Positions 26,925 through 34,751 of a stretch of 64,000 nt of DNA are shown piece by piece. Position numbers and translations under genes: made by a program. Numbering within the stretch: the stretch's first letter is position 1; each line of letters opens with the position of its first letter. Origin of the DNA: Cyanobacteria bacterium SZAS LIN-3. GTDB lineage: Bacteria; Cyanobacteriota; Vampirovibrionia; Obscuribacterales; Obscuribacteraceae. A model generated the notes under the pieces. It was given only the letters and a program-made list of their open reading frames with translations, was not told where the DNA came from and did no database searches. Location of the stretch: positions 1 to 64,000 of the forward strand of contig JAFEAV010000025.1 in the NCBI GenBank assembly GCA_018266215.1. The letters run 5' to 3'.

Positions 26925-27683
26925 TCAGTCTCCGCCCCAGCGTCTATTGCGCTGGGCAAAATCGGCAATAGCCTGGTCGAAGTGCTCGGGCGAAAATTCC
27001 GGCCAGAGGGTCTGGGTCACAAACAATTCGGTATAAGCCGACTGCCACAACAGATAATTGGACAAGCGCATCTCGCCGCCGGTGCGAATCAAGAGTTCGG
27101 GGTCAGGCATACCGCCCGTATATAAGTTATCCGATATCATCTCTTCGGTTATATCGGCCGGGTCGAGCAAGCCAGCCTTGACCTGCTGGGCTATCTTCTT
27201 GACGGCATCGGTAATCTCGAGACGGGCGCCGTAATTGATTGCCACCTGCAAACTCAAACCGGTATTGCCGGCGGTTTTCTGCATCGTATTTTCCATCGAC
27301 TTGCGCAGTTTGGGCGGCATCGCCGCCAGCTGACCAAGGAAAGTAAGGCGCACGCCATTTTCGGCCAGTTCGGCAAACTCCTCGGTTAGCACCCGACCGA
27401 AAAGTTCAAAGAGATAGTTCACTTCTTCTTCCGTGCGCTGCCAGTTTTCACTGGAAAAGGCATACACAGTCAAATATTTCAGTTTACGCTCACCAACATG
27501 CCGCACCAGGCGCTTGAGCGACTTGACGCCTTCCTGGTGCCCCTTCAGCCGCGGGTAGCGGCGCAAATCGGCCCAGCGGCGATTACCGTCCATAATTATG
27601 GCTACATGCTCAAGCGGCATTGCTGCGCTCGAGACTTCTTTTTTGCCTGCCTTGGATAGTTTGCTCTGGGTCAACGCCTTCAC
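26925..27683 (-). CDS. uppS: Isoprenyl transferase (undecaprenyl diphosphate synthase)
   Basis: A cis-prenyltransferase that extends farnesyl diphosphate with isopentenyl units to the C55 carrier lipid used for peptidoglycan and surface polysaccharides. Family motifs are HVAIIMDGNRRWA (catalytic Asp and the phosphate-binding GNRRW), LTVYAFSSENWQR, and the C-terminal DPELLIRTGGEMRLSNYLLWQSAYTELFV with the IPP-binding Arg residues. I chose the GTG at 27683: it gives 252 residues, the usual length, and follows a GAAGAG-like site. The frame is open to a TTG at 27755, and an ATG at 27620 is also possible. A link to the polysaccharide genes further right is only functional, not positional. Confidence 0.93.
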   Translation of the reverse strand: MKALTQSKLSKAGKKEVSSAAMPLEHVAIIMDGNRRWADLRRYPRLKGHQEGVKSLKRLVRHVGERKLKYLTVYAFSSENWQRTEEEVNYLFELFGRVLTEEFAELAENGVRLTFLGQLAAMPPKLRKSMENTMQKTAGNTGLSLQVAINYGARLEITDAVKKIAQQVKAGLLDPADITEEMISDNLYTGGMPDPELLIRTGGEMRLSNYLLWQSAYTELFVTQTLWPEFSPEHFDQAIADFAQRNRRWGGD

Positions 27684-27834
27684 TTGCGACTCTTCAAACC
27701 CTTGCCCCTGAAGGGGTCCTTTAATCGACCATTCTACTCCTGCTTGCGTTAGCAAGTCGTAAGAAGTTAGGCAGGTTGCAACGGTTTCAACATACAGAGG
27801 AGTTAAGATTACCAGAGTATAAATTGAGGCGCGC

Positions 27835-28320
27835 TTGTTTCTAAAGCCTGACTATCTCATAAACGGTGACATAACCGATATCGACCTGGACGAACTGGAA
27901 CGGGCCGGCATAAAAGGCCTGATACTCGATCTCGACAGCACTCTCATAGCGCCAAAATCCGCCTTCATCTCAGACCAGGCTGCGGCGTGGCTGGAGCGTG
28001 CCCGCAAAAAATTCCACGTAGCCGTGGCCAGCAATAATAAAAATGAAGTCTATTTAGACAAAGTCCGCGCCCTGCTCGACATTAAAATAGTCGGCAAAGC
28101 CAGGAAGCCCAGCCGTAAGGCTTTTCAGCGCCTGCTGGAAGAGTTTGAACTGAGCCCGCATCAAATTGCGGTTGTGGGAGACAGACCACTAACCGATATC
28201 TGGGGAGGTCGCCGCGCCGGGATGAAAACAATACTGGTCGGCACCCTGCGCACGATGAACGAACCCCAGTGGAAAACGCGCATACGCAACATGGAACGCA
28301 TTTTCATCCGCAACGATTAA
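27835..28320 (+). CDS. YqeG-family HAD IIIA phosphatase
   Basis: A 161-residue HAD-superfamily protein of the YqeG type. Motif I is LILDLDSTLIAP (nucleophile and acid/base Asp of DxDxT), motif II is the Asn/Ser after VAVASNN, and motif III/IV is VVGDRPLTDIWGGRRAGM with the metal-binding Asp. It is proposed to be a phosphatase; members are related to mitochondrial and plastid phosphatidylglycerol-phosphate phosphatases, so a lipid substrate is possible. The start is a TTG at 27835 with GAGG five bases upstream; no ATG fits the alignment of the conserved N-terminus (KPDYLINGDITDID). It carries one palindrome core at 27876 and a one-mismatch copy at about 28192, both read as T-D-I. Confidence 0.9.
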   Translation: MFLKPDYLINGDITDIDLDELERAGIKGLILDLDSTLIAPKSAFISDQAAAWLERARKKFHVAVASNNKNEVYLDKVRALLDIKIVGKARKPSRKAFQRLLEEFELSPHQIAVVGDRPLTDIWGGRRAGMKTILVGTLRTMNEPQWKTRIRNMERIFIRND

Positions 28321-28338
28321 ATCTGCCTAAGTCCGCAA

Positions 28339-28358
28339 CTTAACCGATATCGGTTAAG
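28339..28358. repeat. 20-bp palindrome CTTAACCGATATCGGTTAAG, longest copy in the window
   Basis: The longest perfect copy of the iterated palindrome, in the convergent junction of the YqeG gene and the alpha/beta hydrolase gene. It forms the last codons of the hydrolase (Leu-Thr-Asp-Ile-Gly) and supplies its TAA stop. Confidence 0.92.
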
Positions 28359-29080
28359 CCTTCGAGCAACCAGCGGTTGAAAGTCTTGGGATGGGTATCC
28401 ATGAAATTGTGCCCGGCCCACTCAAACATTTTGAAGGTGGAAGTCGGCAGCGCCTGGTGCACTCGCCGGGCATAAAAGCTGGGGGCAACAGGATCGAATC
28501 GTCCGGCGGCAATATGCACCCTGCACTTAACCTGTGGCAGATTGGTAACAAAATCGAGGCCGCCGAAATTGGCGACGATTTGTTCCAGGGCATGCTTTTC
28601 GGTTTGAATCAGGGTGCGCGGGCGAAAAGCCCAGCCGTGGTGCCAGTTTTTGGCCTTCAGCGGCGTGTAGCCGTGGGCCATGAAGAGCTTAAAAGCCAGA
28701 GAAATGGCCGGAAGCACCCGGCCAGGGAAACCAGCGGCAAAAACGAGAGACACCAGCTCGGGCCGCTGTTCAGCAAGAGTTACGGATATGATGGCGCCCA
28801 GCGAATGACCGATGAAAACGCAGGGAAACTTAATAGGCGAGTTTTCCACCGTTTCGATGACATCGGCCATGTGCACGGCCAGATCGGTATGCTCGCATGG
28901 TTCCGGCGACTTGCCGTGGCCGCGCAAATCGATGACAAAGCAACGGTGCCCGATTGACGTGAGTAAGTCCACCTGGGGCACCCACATTTCCGCCGACGAG
29001 CCTGTGCCATGAATCAGAACGATATCGGACTTGCCGGCTTCACTGACCTTGGGATCAAATTGATGAAGGGCGAGCCGCAA
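28340..29080 (-). CDS. Alpha/beta hydrolase
   Basis: A 246-residue alpha/beta-hydrolase fold enzyme. The oxyanion HGTGSS motif is near residue 24, the nucleophile elbow GHSLG at about residues 92-96 (Ser94), an Asp near residue 197 (AAGRFDPVAP) and the catalytic His near residue 224 (WAGHNFMD) complete the triad. The substrate is not predictable. Its start lies inside the last 26 bases of the glycosyltransferase gene upstream, so the two are translationally coupled, which hints at a lipid- or glycolipid-related substrate (inference). The C-terminal LTDIG and the stop come from the 20-bp palindrome. Confidence 0.88.
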   Translation of the reverse strand: MRLALHQFDPKVSEAGKSDIVLIHGTGSSAEMWVPQVDLLTSIGHRCFVIDLRGHGKSPEPCEHTDLAVHMADVIETVENSPIKFPCVFIGHSLGAIISVTLAEQRPELVSLVFAAGFPGRVLPAISLAFKLFMAHGYTPLKAKNWHHGWAFRPRTLIQTEKHALEQIVANFGGLDFVTNLPQVKCRVHIAAGRFDPVAPSFYARRVHQALPTSTFKMFEWAGHNFMDTHPKTFNRWLLEGLTDIG

Positions 29081-30317
29081 CTGTTTCTCCAGAATCCATA
29101 GCTATAGCGGGCAAAAATTCCACACCGGCCATTTTGAGCAGCGTCTCGGCAATTTCAAAAACAGCGTCCACGCGATCGAGTTGATAGTTGGTGGGCAGGG
29201 GTCGGGCGGCGAATTCCTCACGCAGGACCATGTTTTCTGCAATGGCGACAATGTCGGAGGGCTTGTTCACCCGCTGACCGAGGCCCTCGGAAACCAGTAT
29301 CTGTGCGGTTCCCATCTCCTGCGGCATAGGCTCGGTGATGGTGTCGATAGCCATCGGCAGCCGACGAGCGATCGCTTCAAAAGTCGTTAAGCCACCAGCC
29401 TTGGTGACCATCAAATCGGAAGCCGCCATCACATCAGCCAGACGATCGTGGAAAGGCAGGACCGCTGTGGGTATTGGTGAGCGACGCGATTCGCGCTTCA
29501 TGGTGGCATAGAGTTCTTGATTATGACCGCAGAGGAAAATCACTTGCACCGGACGTGATACCGAATGCAGTGCCTTGTAAACTTCCATCATATTGCCGCC
29601 GCCGGCCCAACCGGCGTTGATGCAGATGGTGGGCAGATCCCGGGTCAGACCGAGATTGTGGCGAAATTCTTCCTTAGAAGAAGTGGGCGGATTTCTAAAA
29701 TCGGGATGTACCGGCATGCCGACTACTTTGATTTGATTTTCACCGACACCGAGATCGATCAAACGTTTCTTGGAGAGATCATTGGGCGCAATCGTCAGGT
29801 CGGAATCCTTACAGGCCCAGCCGCTCCAGAAATCGCCATTGGGATCGGTGACGATCGTAACCAGCTTGCTCTGGGCCTTGAGACCCGTTTCTTTAAGGCA
29901 GCGAGCCAGATACTGATTACACATCGGATGCACCGAAACAGTGAGATCGGGATCGATCGATCGCAATTTCGTTTCCAGATAGGGCTTGGTAAAGAGCCAG
30001 GCAATTTCGGAATCGTTGGGCTTCACGGCTTCGATGAAAGCGTAGTAGTACTTCATCAGAGCCTGATTGTGCCGCAGGAGATAATTATAAAATTGAACGA
30101 AGCCGCGGTTGATGGGATGTGTGTTTTCGGCCACATTATCTATCACAACCTTGACGGGCCTTTTGGTGCCACGCTCACGACAAAGCTGTTCGATGGCCGT
30201 TTGAACGGCTTCAACAGCGCTGCGATGACCACCGCCGGTATCGGAGAAAAACAGCGCGATCACCGTTGGTTTTACGCCAGTCTTGTTGGAATTAGTAAAT
30301 TCGCTAGTGTGAGTCAA
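29055..30317 (-). CDS. MGDG-synthase/GT28-type glycosyltransferase
   Basis: A 420-residue GT-B glycosyltransferase of the MGDG synthase / processive diacylglycerol glucosyltransferase / MurG-like group. The N-terminal lobe has LFFSDTGGGHRSAVEAV (donor/acceptor glycine loop, residues about 23-38) and VTIVTDPNGDFWSGWACKDSDLTIAPN. The C-terminal lobe has ICINAGWAGGGNM and the nucleotide-sugar site MVTKAGGLTTFEAIARRLPM with its Gly-Gly and Glu. It is expected to transfer a hexose to diacylglycerol or a similar membrane lipid at the cytosolic membrane face. Overlap with the downstream hydrolase gene suggests a shared pathway. Confidence 0.87.
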   Translation of the reverse strand: MTHTSEFTNSNKTGVKPTVIALFFSDTGGGHRSAVEAVQTAIEQLCRERGTKRPVKVVIDNVAENTHPINRGFVQFYNYLLRHNQALMKYYYAFIEAVKPNDSEIAWLFTKPYLETKLRSIDPDLTVSVHPMCNQYLARCLKETGLKAQSKLVTIVTDPNGDFWSGWACKDSDLTIAPNDLSKKRLIDLGVGENQIKVVGMPVHPDFRNPPTSSKEEFRHNLGLTRDLPTICINAGWAGGGNMMEVYKALHSVSRPVQVIFLCGHNQELYATMKRESRRSPIPTAVLPFHDRLADVMAASDLMVTKAGGLTTFEAIARRLPMAIDTITEPMPQEMGTAQILVSEGLGQRVNKPSDIVAIAENMVLREEFAARPLPTNYQLDRVDAVFEIAETLLKMAGVEFLPAIAMDSGETVAARPSSI

Positions 30318-30507
30318 GAGTGTTTTCCTTTGTTCGCGACACGGTTTCTCGATATTGGGCGAACATATTAAGAGGTAGGAACGGGCTTTCTGTTAAAATG
30401 AACCTCTATGAGTTAATCTCGGCTAGAGTGTTTCTCAATTCCCCACTGTCCTTCAGAGCATAATGTACCATTTACCGCGGTCGGCAGAGACTGGCCCAAA
30501 GTCCCAA

Positions 30508-31977
30508 ATGAAGAACAGAAAGAGTTTTTCCCTCGCTAATAGTCCCATCGGCACTGCGATTATCAGCCTTTTAGTGACGGCCTCAATCGCTTCTATACCC
30601 GCGCAGGCAGCAGCTCCGCGCTTGACATCGCCGCCGGCCAAGAACTCTCAGAAATGTCTGCTGGCAAGCAATCTGAGCGAAAACATCCCGTTAACTCCAC
30701 TTACTAAAAGAATTAAAAAACGTCCGACCGAAGTTCAGCTATTTCAGCTTGACAACACGCCTCTTGGCGACCGCACTCCATTTCTCATGGTTCACGGACT
30801 GCGCGGCGAATATTGCCCAGGCTTCCGCTGGCAAAAATTAGCCGAGCATTTCACCAAAAACGAAGACTTCAAGGCCCGCTACAAGATCTACATGGTGCGC
30901 TACAGCAGCCTGGATCGCATCGCCTTTAATTTGCAGAGCTACAAAGACGTATTCAATCGTCTGTACAACATGGGCAAACAAAAACCGATAACGGTGATGG
31001 CCCTGTCCATGGGCGGCAATCTGGCTTATGAGGCGATGACCGACAAGGACATCGACAATAAAACCCAGCGCCTGATCACCCTGGGCACACCTTTTCACGG
31101 CTCGCCTCTATTTGCCAAAGAATGGCTCACCTACTCACTCTACAAAAGATTTTCCTGGCCCTGGACAAGGGTGGAACACAATCTCACATACAATTTTTAT
31201 TTCAACGACAACAAACAATTGCGCCAGGATCTTAGCTGGGACAATGTTGACGGCGCCATCCCCGATGTCGGTCGATTCCGCTCGCATCTGCCCCTCGGCC
31301 CGCGCGGCGTGCTCACCGTCGGCGATACCATCAACGAACGCTTGATCAAAGTCAATGAAGCGCCGATCGACAAGCGCAAATTGATCACGTACAGCGGCTA
31401 CATGACCAATGAATATCTTGCCTCCCGCGAAAAACGCATCCTGGAGTCAGCTTTTCTCTATCCGTATTTTGTATTGTTCACGTCTTTCCCGGCGCACTTT
31501 GGCCGCGAACACGCTGCACTCGGCTTGATCAATCACGACATGTGCTGCGTACCGTCGACAAAAGAAGTCGTAAAAAAAGCGGGTGAGCCGTACATTTACG
31601 TCCTCAACGACGGCATAGCGCCTGTAACCAGCGCCATTTTCCTGCCTAAAGAGGTAGCCAGAGAATATTATCTGGCCAGAGAAAGCGACATCGAAAAGTT
31701 GAAAGACAAAATCGATGTCGGACAAGCGCGCGTGTTTCGTGATGTCGATCATCTGACTTTCATAGGTAGCGAACCAAAAACCAAGGCGGTATCAGCGCTT
31801 CGCAGTCCACTGAAAGACCAGCTCAATCCCAACGAACCGAGCCGCGAAATGTTCGACTGGATCTTGAGCGATGTGCTGCACAACGATGAAGTGACCGGCC
31901 GCCTGGCAAAAGGGGCCGACACCAGTCCCGCCCCCACTGCCGCTCAGACGCCGGCTACCCTGGAAGCGACCAAGTAG
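30508..31977 (+). CDS. Secreted lipase-like alpha/beta hydrolase
   Basis: A protein of about 489 residues with a signal peptide (IGTAIISLLVTASIASIPAQAAA). The ATG at 30508 is preferred because it puts the signal near the N-terminus; an in-frame ATG exists at 30463. The mature part shows an alpha/beta hydrolase: PFLMVHGLRGE (oxyanion region), the nucleophile elbow VMALSMGGNLAYEAM (Ser in A-L-S-M-G, about residue 168) and TLGTPFHGSP, typical of lipases and PGAP1-like esterases. The likely later acid and His are in NDGIAPVTS and DVDHLTFIG. An extracytoplasmic esterase or lipase role is inferred. A short, low-complexity Thr/Pro/Ala tail ends the protein. Confidence 0.8.
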   Translation: MKNRKSFSLANSPIGTAIISLLVTASIASIPAQAAAPRLTSPPAKNSQKCLLASNLSENIPLTPLTKRIKKRPTEVQLFQLDNTPLGDRTPFLMVHGLRGEYCPGFRWQKLAEHFTKNEDFKARYKIYMVRYSSLDRIAFNLQSYKDVFNRLYNMGKQKPITVMALSMGGNLAYEAMTDKDIDNKTQRLITLGTPFHGSPLFAKEWLTYSLYKRFSWPWTRVEHNLTYNFYFNDNKQLRQDLSWDNVDGAIPDVGRFRSHLPLGPRGVLTVGDTINERLIKVNEAPIDKRKLITYSGYMTNEYLASREKRILESAFLYPYFVLFTSFPAHFGREHAALGLINHDMCCVPSTKEVVKKAGEPYIYVLNDGIAPVTSAIFLPKEVAREYYLARESDIEKLKDKIDVGQARVFRDVDHLTFIGSEPKTKAVSALRSPLKDQLNPNEPSREMFDWILSDVLHNDEVTGRLAKGADTSPAPTAAQTPATLEATK

Positions 31978-32016
31978 TCGTCGGCAATTTATGAGAGCGA
32001 TTTTCTTAACTAATCG

Positions 32017-32046
32017 TTGACGCCGAGTCGTCGATGGCATTAGCAT
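32017..32046 (+). promoter_or_regulatory. Candidate promoter of the Asp-tRNA synthetase leader
   Basis: TTGACG at 32017-32022 matches five of six bases of a -35 box, and TAGCAT at 32041-32046 matches four of six of a -10 box with an 18-base spacer. Transcription would start near 32053, before the Asn-rich open frame. This is a pattern match only. Confidence 0.4.
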
Positions 32047-32095
32047 GAAGAAACGACGCATCGAATACGTTCGCCCACCAACGGCCCGCATCTAT

Positions 32096-32179
32096 ATGTA
32101 TAACTTCCAAACAGACGCCAATAATAATAACAATAATGATTACCCAACTCCGTTGCGGTACCGGCCTCTGTTTGCGTAA
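32096..32179 (+). CDS. Asn-rich leader peptide of the Asp-tRNA(Asn) synthetase attenuator
   Basis: A 27-codon open frame, ATG 32096 to TAA 32177-32179. Codons 9-14 are AAT AAT AAT AAC AAT AAT: six consecutive Asn codons, followed by GAT (Asp). With codon 3 there are seven Asn in 27 residues. An in-frame upstream ATG at 32045 would lengthen it to 44 codons, but the best promoter match puts the transcript start after that ATG. No strong Shine-Dalgarno is visible for either start, which is a weakness. Codons 19-22 overlap the segment 32152-32159 (GTTGCGGT) that can pair with the 5' arm of the downstream terminator. This is the geometry of a trp- or pheST-type ribosome-mediated attenuator. Confidence 0.72.
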   Translation: MYNFQTDANNNNNNDYPTPLRYRPLFA

Positions 32180-32213
32180 ACAATAAACGACGTAAGTAGT
32201 AACCGACCGCAAC
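32152..32213 (+). promoter_or_regulatory. Predicted antiterminator pairing
   Basis: GTTGCGGT at 32152-32159 is exactly complementary to ACCGCAAC at 32206-32213, the 5' arm of the terminator. This 8-bp pairing excludes the terminator. A ribosome waiting at the Asn codons (32120-32137) would leave 32152-32159 free, while one reaching the stop at 32179 would cover it. A possible protector stem (32079-32084 with 32150-32155) could form when the leader is not translated. Confidence 0.65.
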
Positions 32214-32235
32214 AAGAGTTGCGGTCTTTTTTTTT
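32205..32235 (+). terminator. Attenuator terminator just before the synthetase ribosome-binding site
   Basis: A perfect 9-bp stem (GACCGCAAC 32205-32213 with GTTGCGGTC 32218-32226) has a four-base loop and nine T residues (32227-32235). The T run is directly followed by the GGAG of the synthetase gene (32236-32239). A full-strength terminator inside a leader has no use unless readthrough is regulated. Confidence 0.88.
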
Positions 32236-32245
32236 GGAGTATTTT

Positions 32246-33577
32246 ATGATGGAAACGATTGCTCTGAGCCAGGCGGCCCAATATGTCAGCCAGGTAGTAC
32301 GCATAAAAGGACATCTGCAAGGGATGCGGGACCTTGGTCAGATCATGTTCTTGAACGTGCGCGATCGCGAAGCTTCCATCCAGGTCGTGGTCGAAAATCC
32401 GGAATTACTGGCCAGAGCGCGTGCGCTGGCCCTGGAGACCCCCTGCTTTTTCGAAGGCACGATGCAGACGCGCCTGGGCAAAGCGCAGGCGGCGGCAGCG
32501 CAGGAGCTCGTCCTGACTGCCATTAAGCCACTTTCACCGGTGAGCGAAACCTGCCCTGTGGAAATAGGCAAGCAATCCAAGATCGACGGCCTCTCCCCGC
32601 AGACCCTGCTGGACTACAGGCCCCTGACCCTGCGCAATGAGAAGGTGCGGGCCATTTTCAAGATTGAAGCTGAAATAGTCAAAGCCTTCCGCCAGTATCT
32701 GGACGAACAGGGTTTTACCGAAATTCATTCGTCAAAACTGGTCTCCACAGGCACCGAGGGCGGTGCCCAGCTCTTTGCCGTCGACTATTTTGGTCGGCAG
32801 GCTTACCTGGCGCAAAGCCCACAGTTTTACAAGCAAATCATGGTGGGTGCTTTCGAGCGGGTCTACGAAGTCGGCCCCGTGTACCGGGCGGAAGAGCACG
32901 ACACAACCAGACACCTGAACGAGTATATAAGCCTCGACTTCGAGATGGGATTTATCCAGAGCGAGCAGGATGTTATCCGCATGCAAATTGGCTTGCTGCG
33001 CCACATTTTCAGCGAAGTGGCGGAGCGCTGCGCTAAAGAGTTTGCCCTCTACGGCATCACTTTGCCCAAAATCGAAACGATAGCGCAGATAACTCTTGAG
33101 GAAGCGCGCTCTCTTCTGACTGAGAGGTACCGCTGGCAACCCGAGCCCACGGTGCAGGATCTGGACGGTGAGGGCGAAAGACTCCTCTGCGCGCACTTCG
33201 AAAAAAACGAAGGGCTCTCCATGGTCTACGTGACGAACTACCCGCACAAGATCCGGCCGTTTTACGCCATGCCCGCTTCGCAGGAAACCGGCAGTGCTGT
33301 GCTGGGCTCGAAGAGTTTCGACTTGCTCTACGGCGGTCTGGAGATAACGACAGGCGGTCAACGCATTCACGAATACGCCAAACTGACGCAGTCAATGCAG
33401 AGCAGAGGTCTCAATCCTGAGGACTTCGGCGACTATTTGATGGCCTTCAAACACGGCCTGCCGCCCCATGGCGGACTGGCCATAGGCCTGGAGCGCCTGG
33501 CCAAGCAGATGCTGAAACTGCCCTCGGTAAAACAGACGGCACTGTTTCCGCGGGACATCAATCGCCTGACGCCCTAG
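32246..33577 (+). CDS. aspS: Aspartate--tRNA(Asp/Asn) ligase, archaeal-type (probably non-discriminating)
   Basis: A 443-residue class IIb synthetase. The start ATG at 32246 has GGAG six bases upstream; the frame upstream of it runs through the terminator. The N-terminal OB-fold anticodon-binding domain (about residues 12-100; VVRIKGHLQGMRDLGQIMFLNVRD) is followed by the catalytic core. Motif 2 FERVYEVGPVYRAEEHDTTRHLNEYISLDFEMGF and motif 3 GGLAIGLERLAKQML match archaeal-type AspRS, not the longer bacterial AspRS with a GAD insertion and not AsnRS. In bacteria this type usually charges both tRNA(Asp) and tRNA(Asn), the latter product being amidated by GatCAB. The Asn-codon leader upstream supports a tRNA(Asn) role. 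Confidence 0.92.
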   Translation: MMETIALSQAAQYVSQVVRIKGHLQGMRDLGQIMFLNVRDREASIQVVVENPELLARARALALETPCFFEGTMQTRLGKAQAAAAQELVLTAIKPLSPVSETCPVEIGKQSKIDGLSPQTLLDYRPLTLRNEKVRAIFKIEAEIVKAFRQYLDEQGFTEIHSSKLVSTGTEGGAQLFAVDYFGRQAYLAQSPQFYKQIMVGAFERVYEVGPVYRAEEHDTTRHLNEYISLDFEMGFIQSEQDVIRMQIGLLRHIFSEVAERCAKEFALYGITLPKIETIAQITLEEARSLLTERYRWQPEPTVQDLDGEGERLLCAHFEKNEGLSMVYVTNYPHKIRPFYAMPASQETGSAVLGSKSFDLLYGGLEITTGGQRIHEYAKLTQSMQSRGLNPEDFGDYLMAFKHGLPPHGGLAIGLERLAKQMLKLPSVKQTALFPRDINRLTP

Positions 33578-33600
33578 TCGTTGAGGCAGCGCAGCCCCAA

Positions 33601-33631
33601 TATTGACTGAGCCTCTATATTGACTGAGCCT
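33601..33631 (+). repeat. Two direct copies of a 14-bp unit
   Basis: TATTGACTGAGCCT occurs at 33601-33614 and again at 33618-33631 in the short gap between the convergent synthetase and ATP-grasp genes. The second copy touches the stop codon of the minus-strand gene. Probably a small tandem duplication. Confidence 0.8.
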
Positions 33632-34548
33632 TAATCAAGCACGGAAGCGATCGCCGCGGCGAAACGCTCGCCGGCTTGAGGGGCGGCCATGGCCAGAAAT
33701 AATGAGGGTTCAATCAATTCCAACTCGAGCAGTGTCAGTTGCCCGTTTTCATCCGGCACGACATCGACGCGGGCATATAAGGGCATTTTGCACTGACGCA
33801 TTGTCAGCAATTTGCTCAGGACCATCCGGCCAAAAGCGATTTCAGCATCGCTGGCCGTAGCCGCGGTCTCGCCGGCCTCGCCGGCGGCAGCCTGCTTTTG
33901 AAAAGCTGATTTGCGAACGGCGTGGGAAAACTCACCATTGATGAAAACCAGGGCGCGCTCACCATACTTTTCAACCGCCGTCAGAAATGGCTGAATCAAA
34001 ATATCACTTGACTGCGCCAGCTTTTGAATGTGGTTGGATATTTCCTGGAGAGAATCATCAACCGATATCGGTTTGAATTTTTTGACACCATACGTGCTCA
34101 AGCCCACGGTGGGCTTAACTATGATCTGCTCGCAGCCGTCAATTTCCGGGCGTTTCAAGATTTCGGCCAGCTGCGAAACAGTCAAAGTTTCGGCGGCGGA
34201 TCTTTCTATATGTACGCTTGGCACAATCGGCACACCGGCACTTGCCAACGCTAACAGATATCGCTTGTCCGAATTCCAGCGCACCAGTTCACTGTCATTG
34301 AGAAGCTTTGTGCGCTTTCCAACCGACTCAACCCAATCAAGAAATTCGCTGTAATAGTGGTGGTAGTCCCAGGTAGAACGCAGCAATACCAGGCGGCTGT
34401 CAAGCGCACCAGCAGCAACTCTTCGCCAGTCGACAACGGCGACATTGAGGCCGCGATCGGCCAGCAATTTCAGCGCCAACAAATCATCGGGGTCCCCATC
34501 GGGCAAACCACTATAAGTAGCGAAAACTACGTCTAGACCAGGTTTCAA
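33631..34548 (-). CDS. ATP-grasp domain protein (DcsG/RimK-like)
   Basis: A 305-residue protein with the ATP-grasp architecture. The pre-ATP-grasp domain (residues 1-95) includes LLRSTWDYHHYYSEFLDWVE, a sequence typical of the DcsG/glutathione-synthetase-like subgroup. The nucleotide-binding part follows (EQIIVKPTVGLSTYGVKKF with its ATP-binding Lys, about residues 145-165; DILIQPFLTAVEKYGERALVFINGEFSHAVRK), and the Mg-binding end is LYARVDVVPDENGQLTLLELELIEPSLFL. These enzymes ligate an amine to a carboxylate at the cost of ATP; the substrate is unknown. The gene stands alone on the minus strand and carries one perfect 14-bp palindrome (34060-34073). Confidence 0.83.
   Translation of the reverse strand: MKPGLDVVFATYSGLPDGDPDDLLALKLLADRGLNVAVVDWRRVAAGALDSRLVLLRSTWDYHHYYSEFLDWVESVGKRTKLLNDSELVRWNSDKRYLLALASAGVPIVPSVHIERSAAETLTVSQLAEILKRPEIDGCEQIIVKPTVGLSTYGVKKFKPISVDDSLQEISNHIQKLAQSSDILIQPFLTAVEKYGERALVFINGEFSHAVRKSAFQKQAAAGEAGETAATASDAEIAFGRMVLSKLLTMRQCKMPLYARVDVVPDENGQLTLLELELIEPSLFLAMAAPQAGERFAAAIASVLD
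34060..34073. repeat. 14-bp palindrome AACCGATATCGGTT inside the ATP-grasp gene
   Basis: Perfect copy of the iterated palindrome, encoding Lys-Pro-Ile-Ser-Val on the minus strand. It is the only full-length copy in the right half of the window. Confidence 0.9.
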
Positions 34549-34665
34549 CGATCCCCCTCAGCATAGCGAAAAAGCATTAAACGCATATTAGGTGCGTATG
34601 GTCACGATTAACTTTGTATTTATAGCTTTCATGCGTATACTTCTTTTATCAGGAACCTTCATTTT

Positions 34666-34724
34666 TTCGTAACATTTTTCCGGGGCCTTCCAGCTCTCAA
34701 AAAGTGTTACCGAACGAAGTAACA
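34666..34724 (+). promoter_or_regulatory. Two mutually exclusive hairpins in the 34549-34998 gap
   Basis: TTCGTAACATTTTT (34666-34679) can pair with AAAAAGTGTTACCGAA (34699-34714) with two single-base bulges. Alternatively GTTAC (34706-34710) can pair with GTAAC (34720-34724). The two foldings share bases and exclude each other. No gene is seen in this part of the gap. Confidence 0.4.
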
Positions 34725-34751
34725 AACGGCACCCTAAATCACCCCGTGCCC

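Noticed and set aside
32053-32235. T-box riboswitch for tRNA(Asn) upstream of the synthetase
   Set aside because: There is a GGTACCG resembling part of a T-box, but no UGGNACCGCG element at the terminator, no stem I with specifier loop, and the leader is too short. The run of Asn codons fits translation of a leader peptide better.
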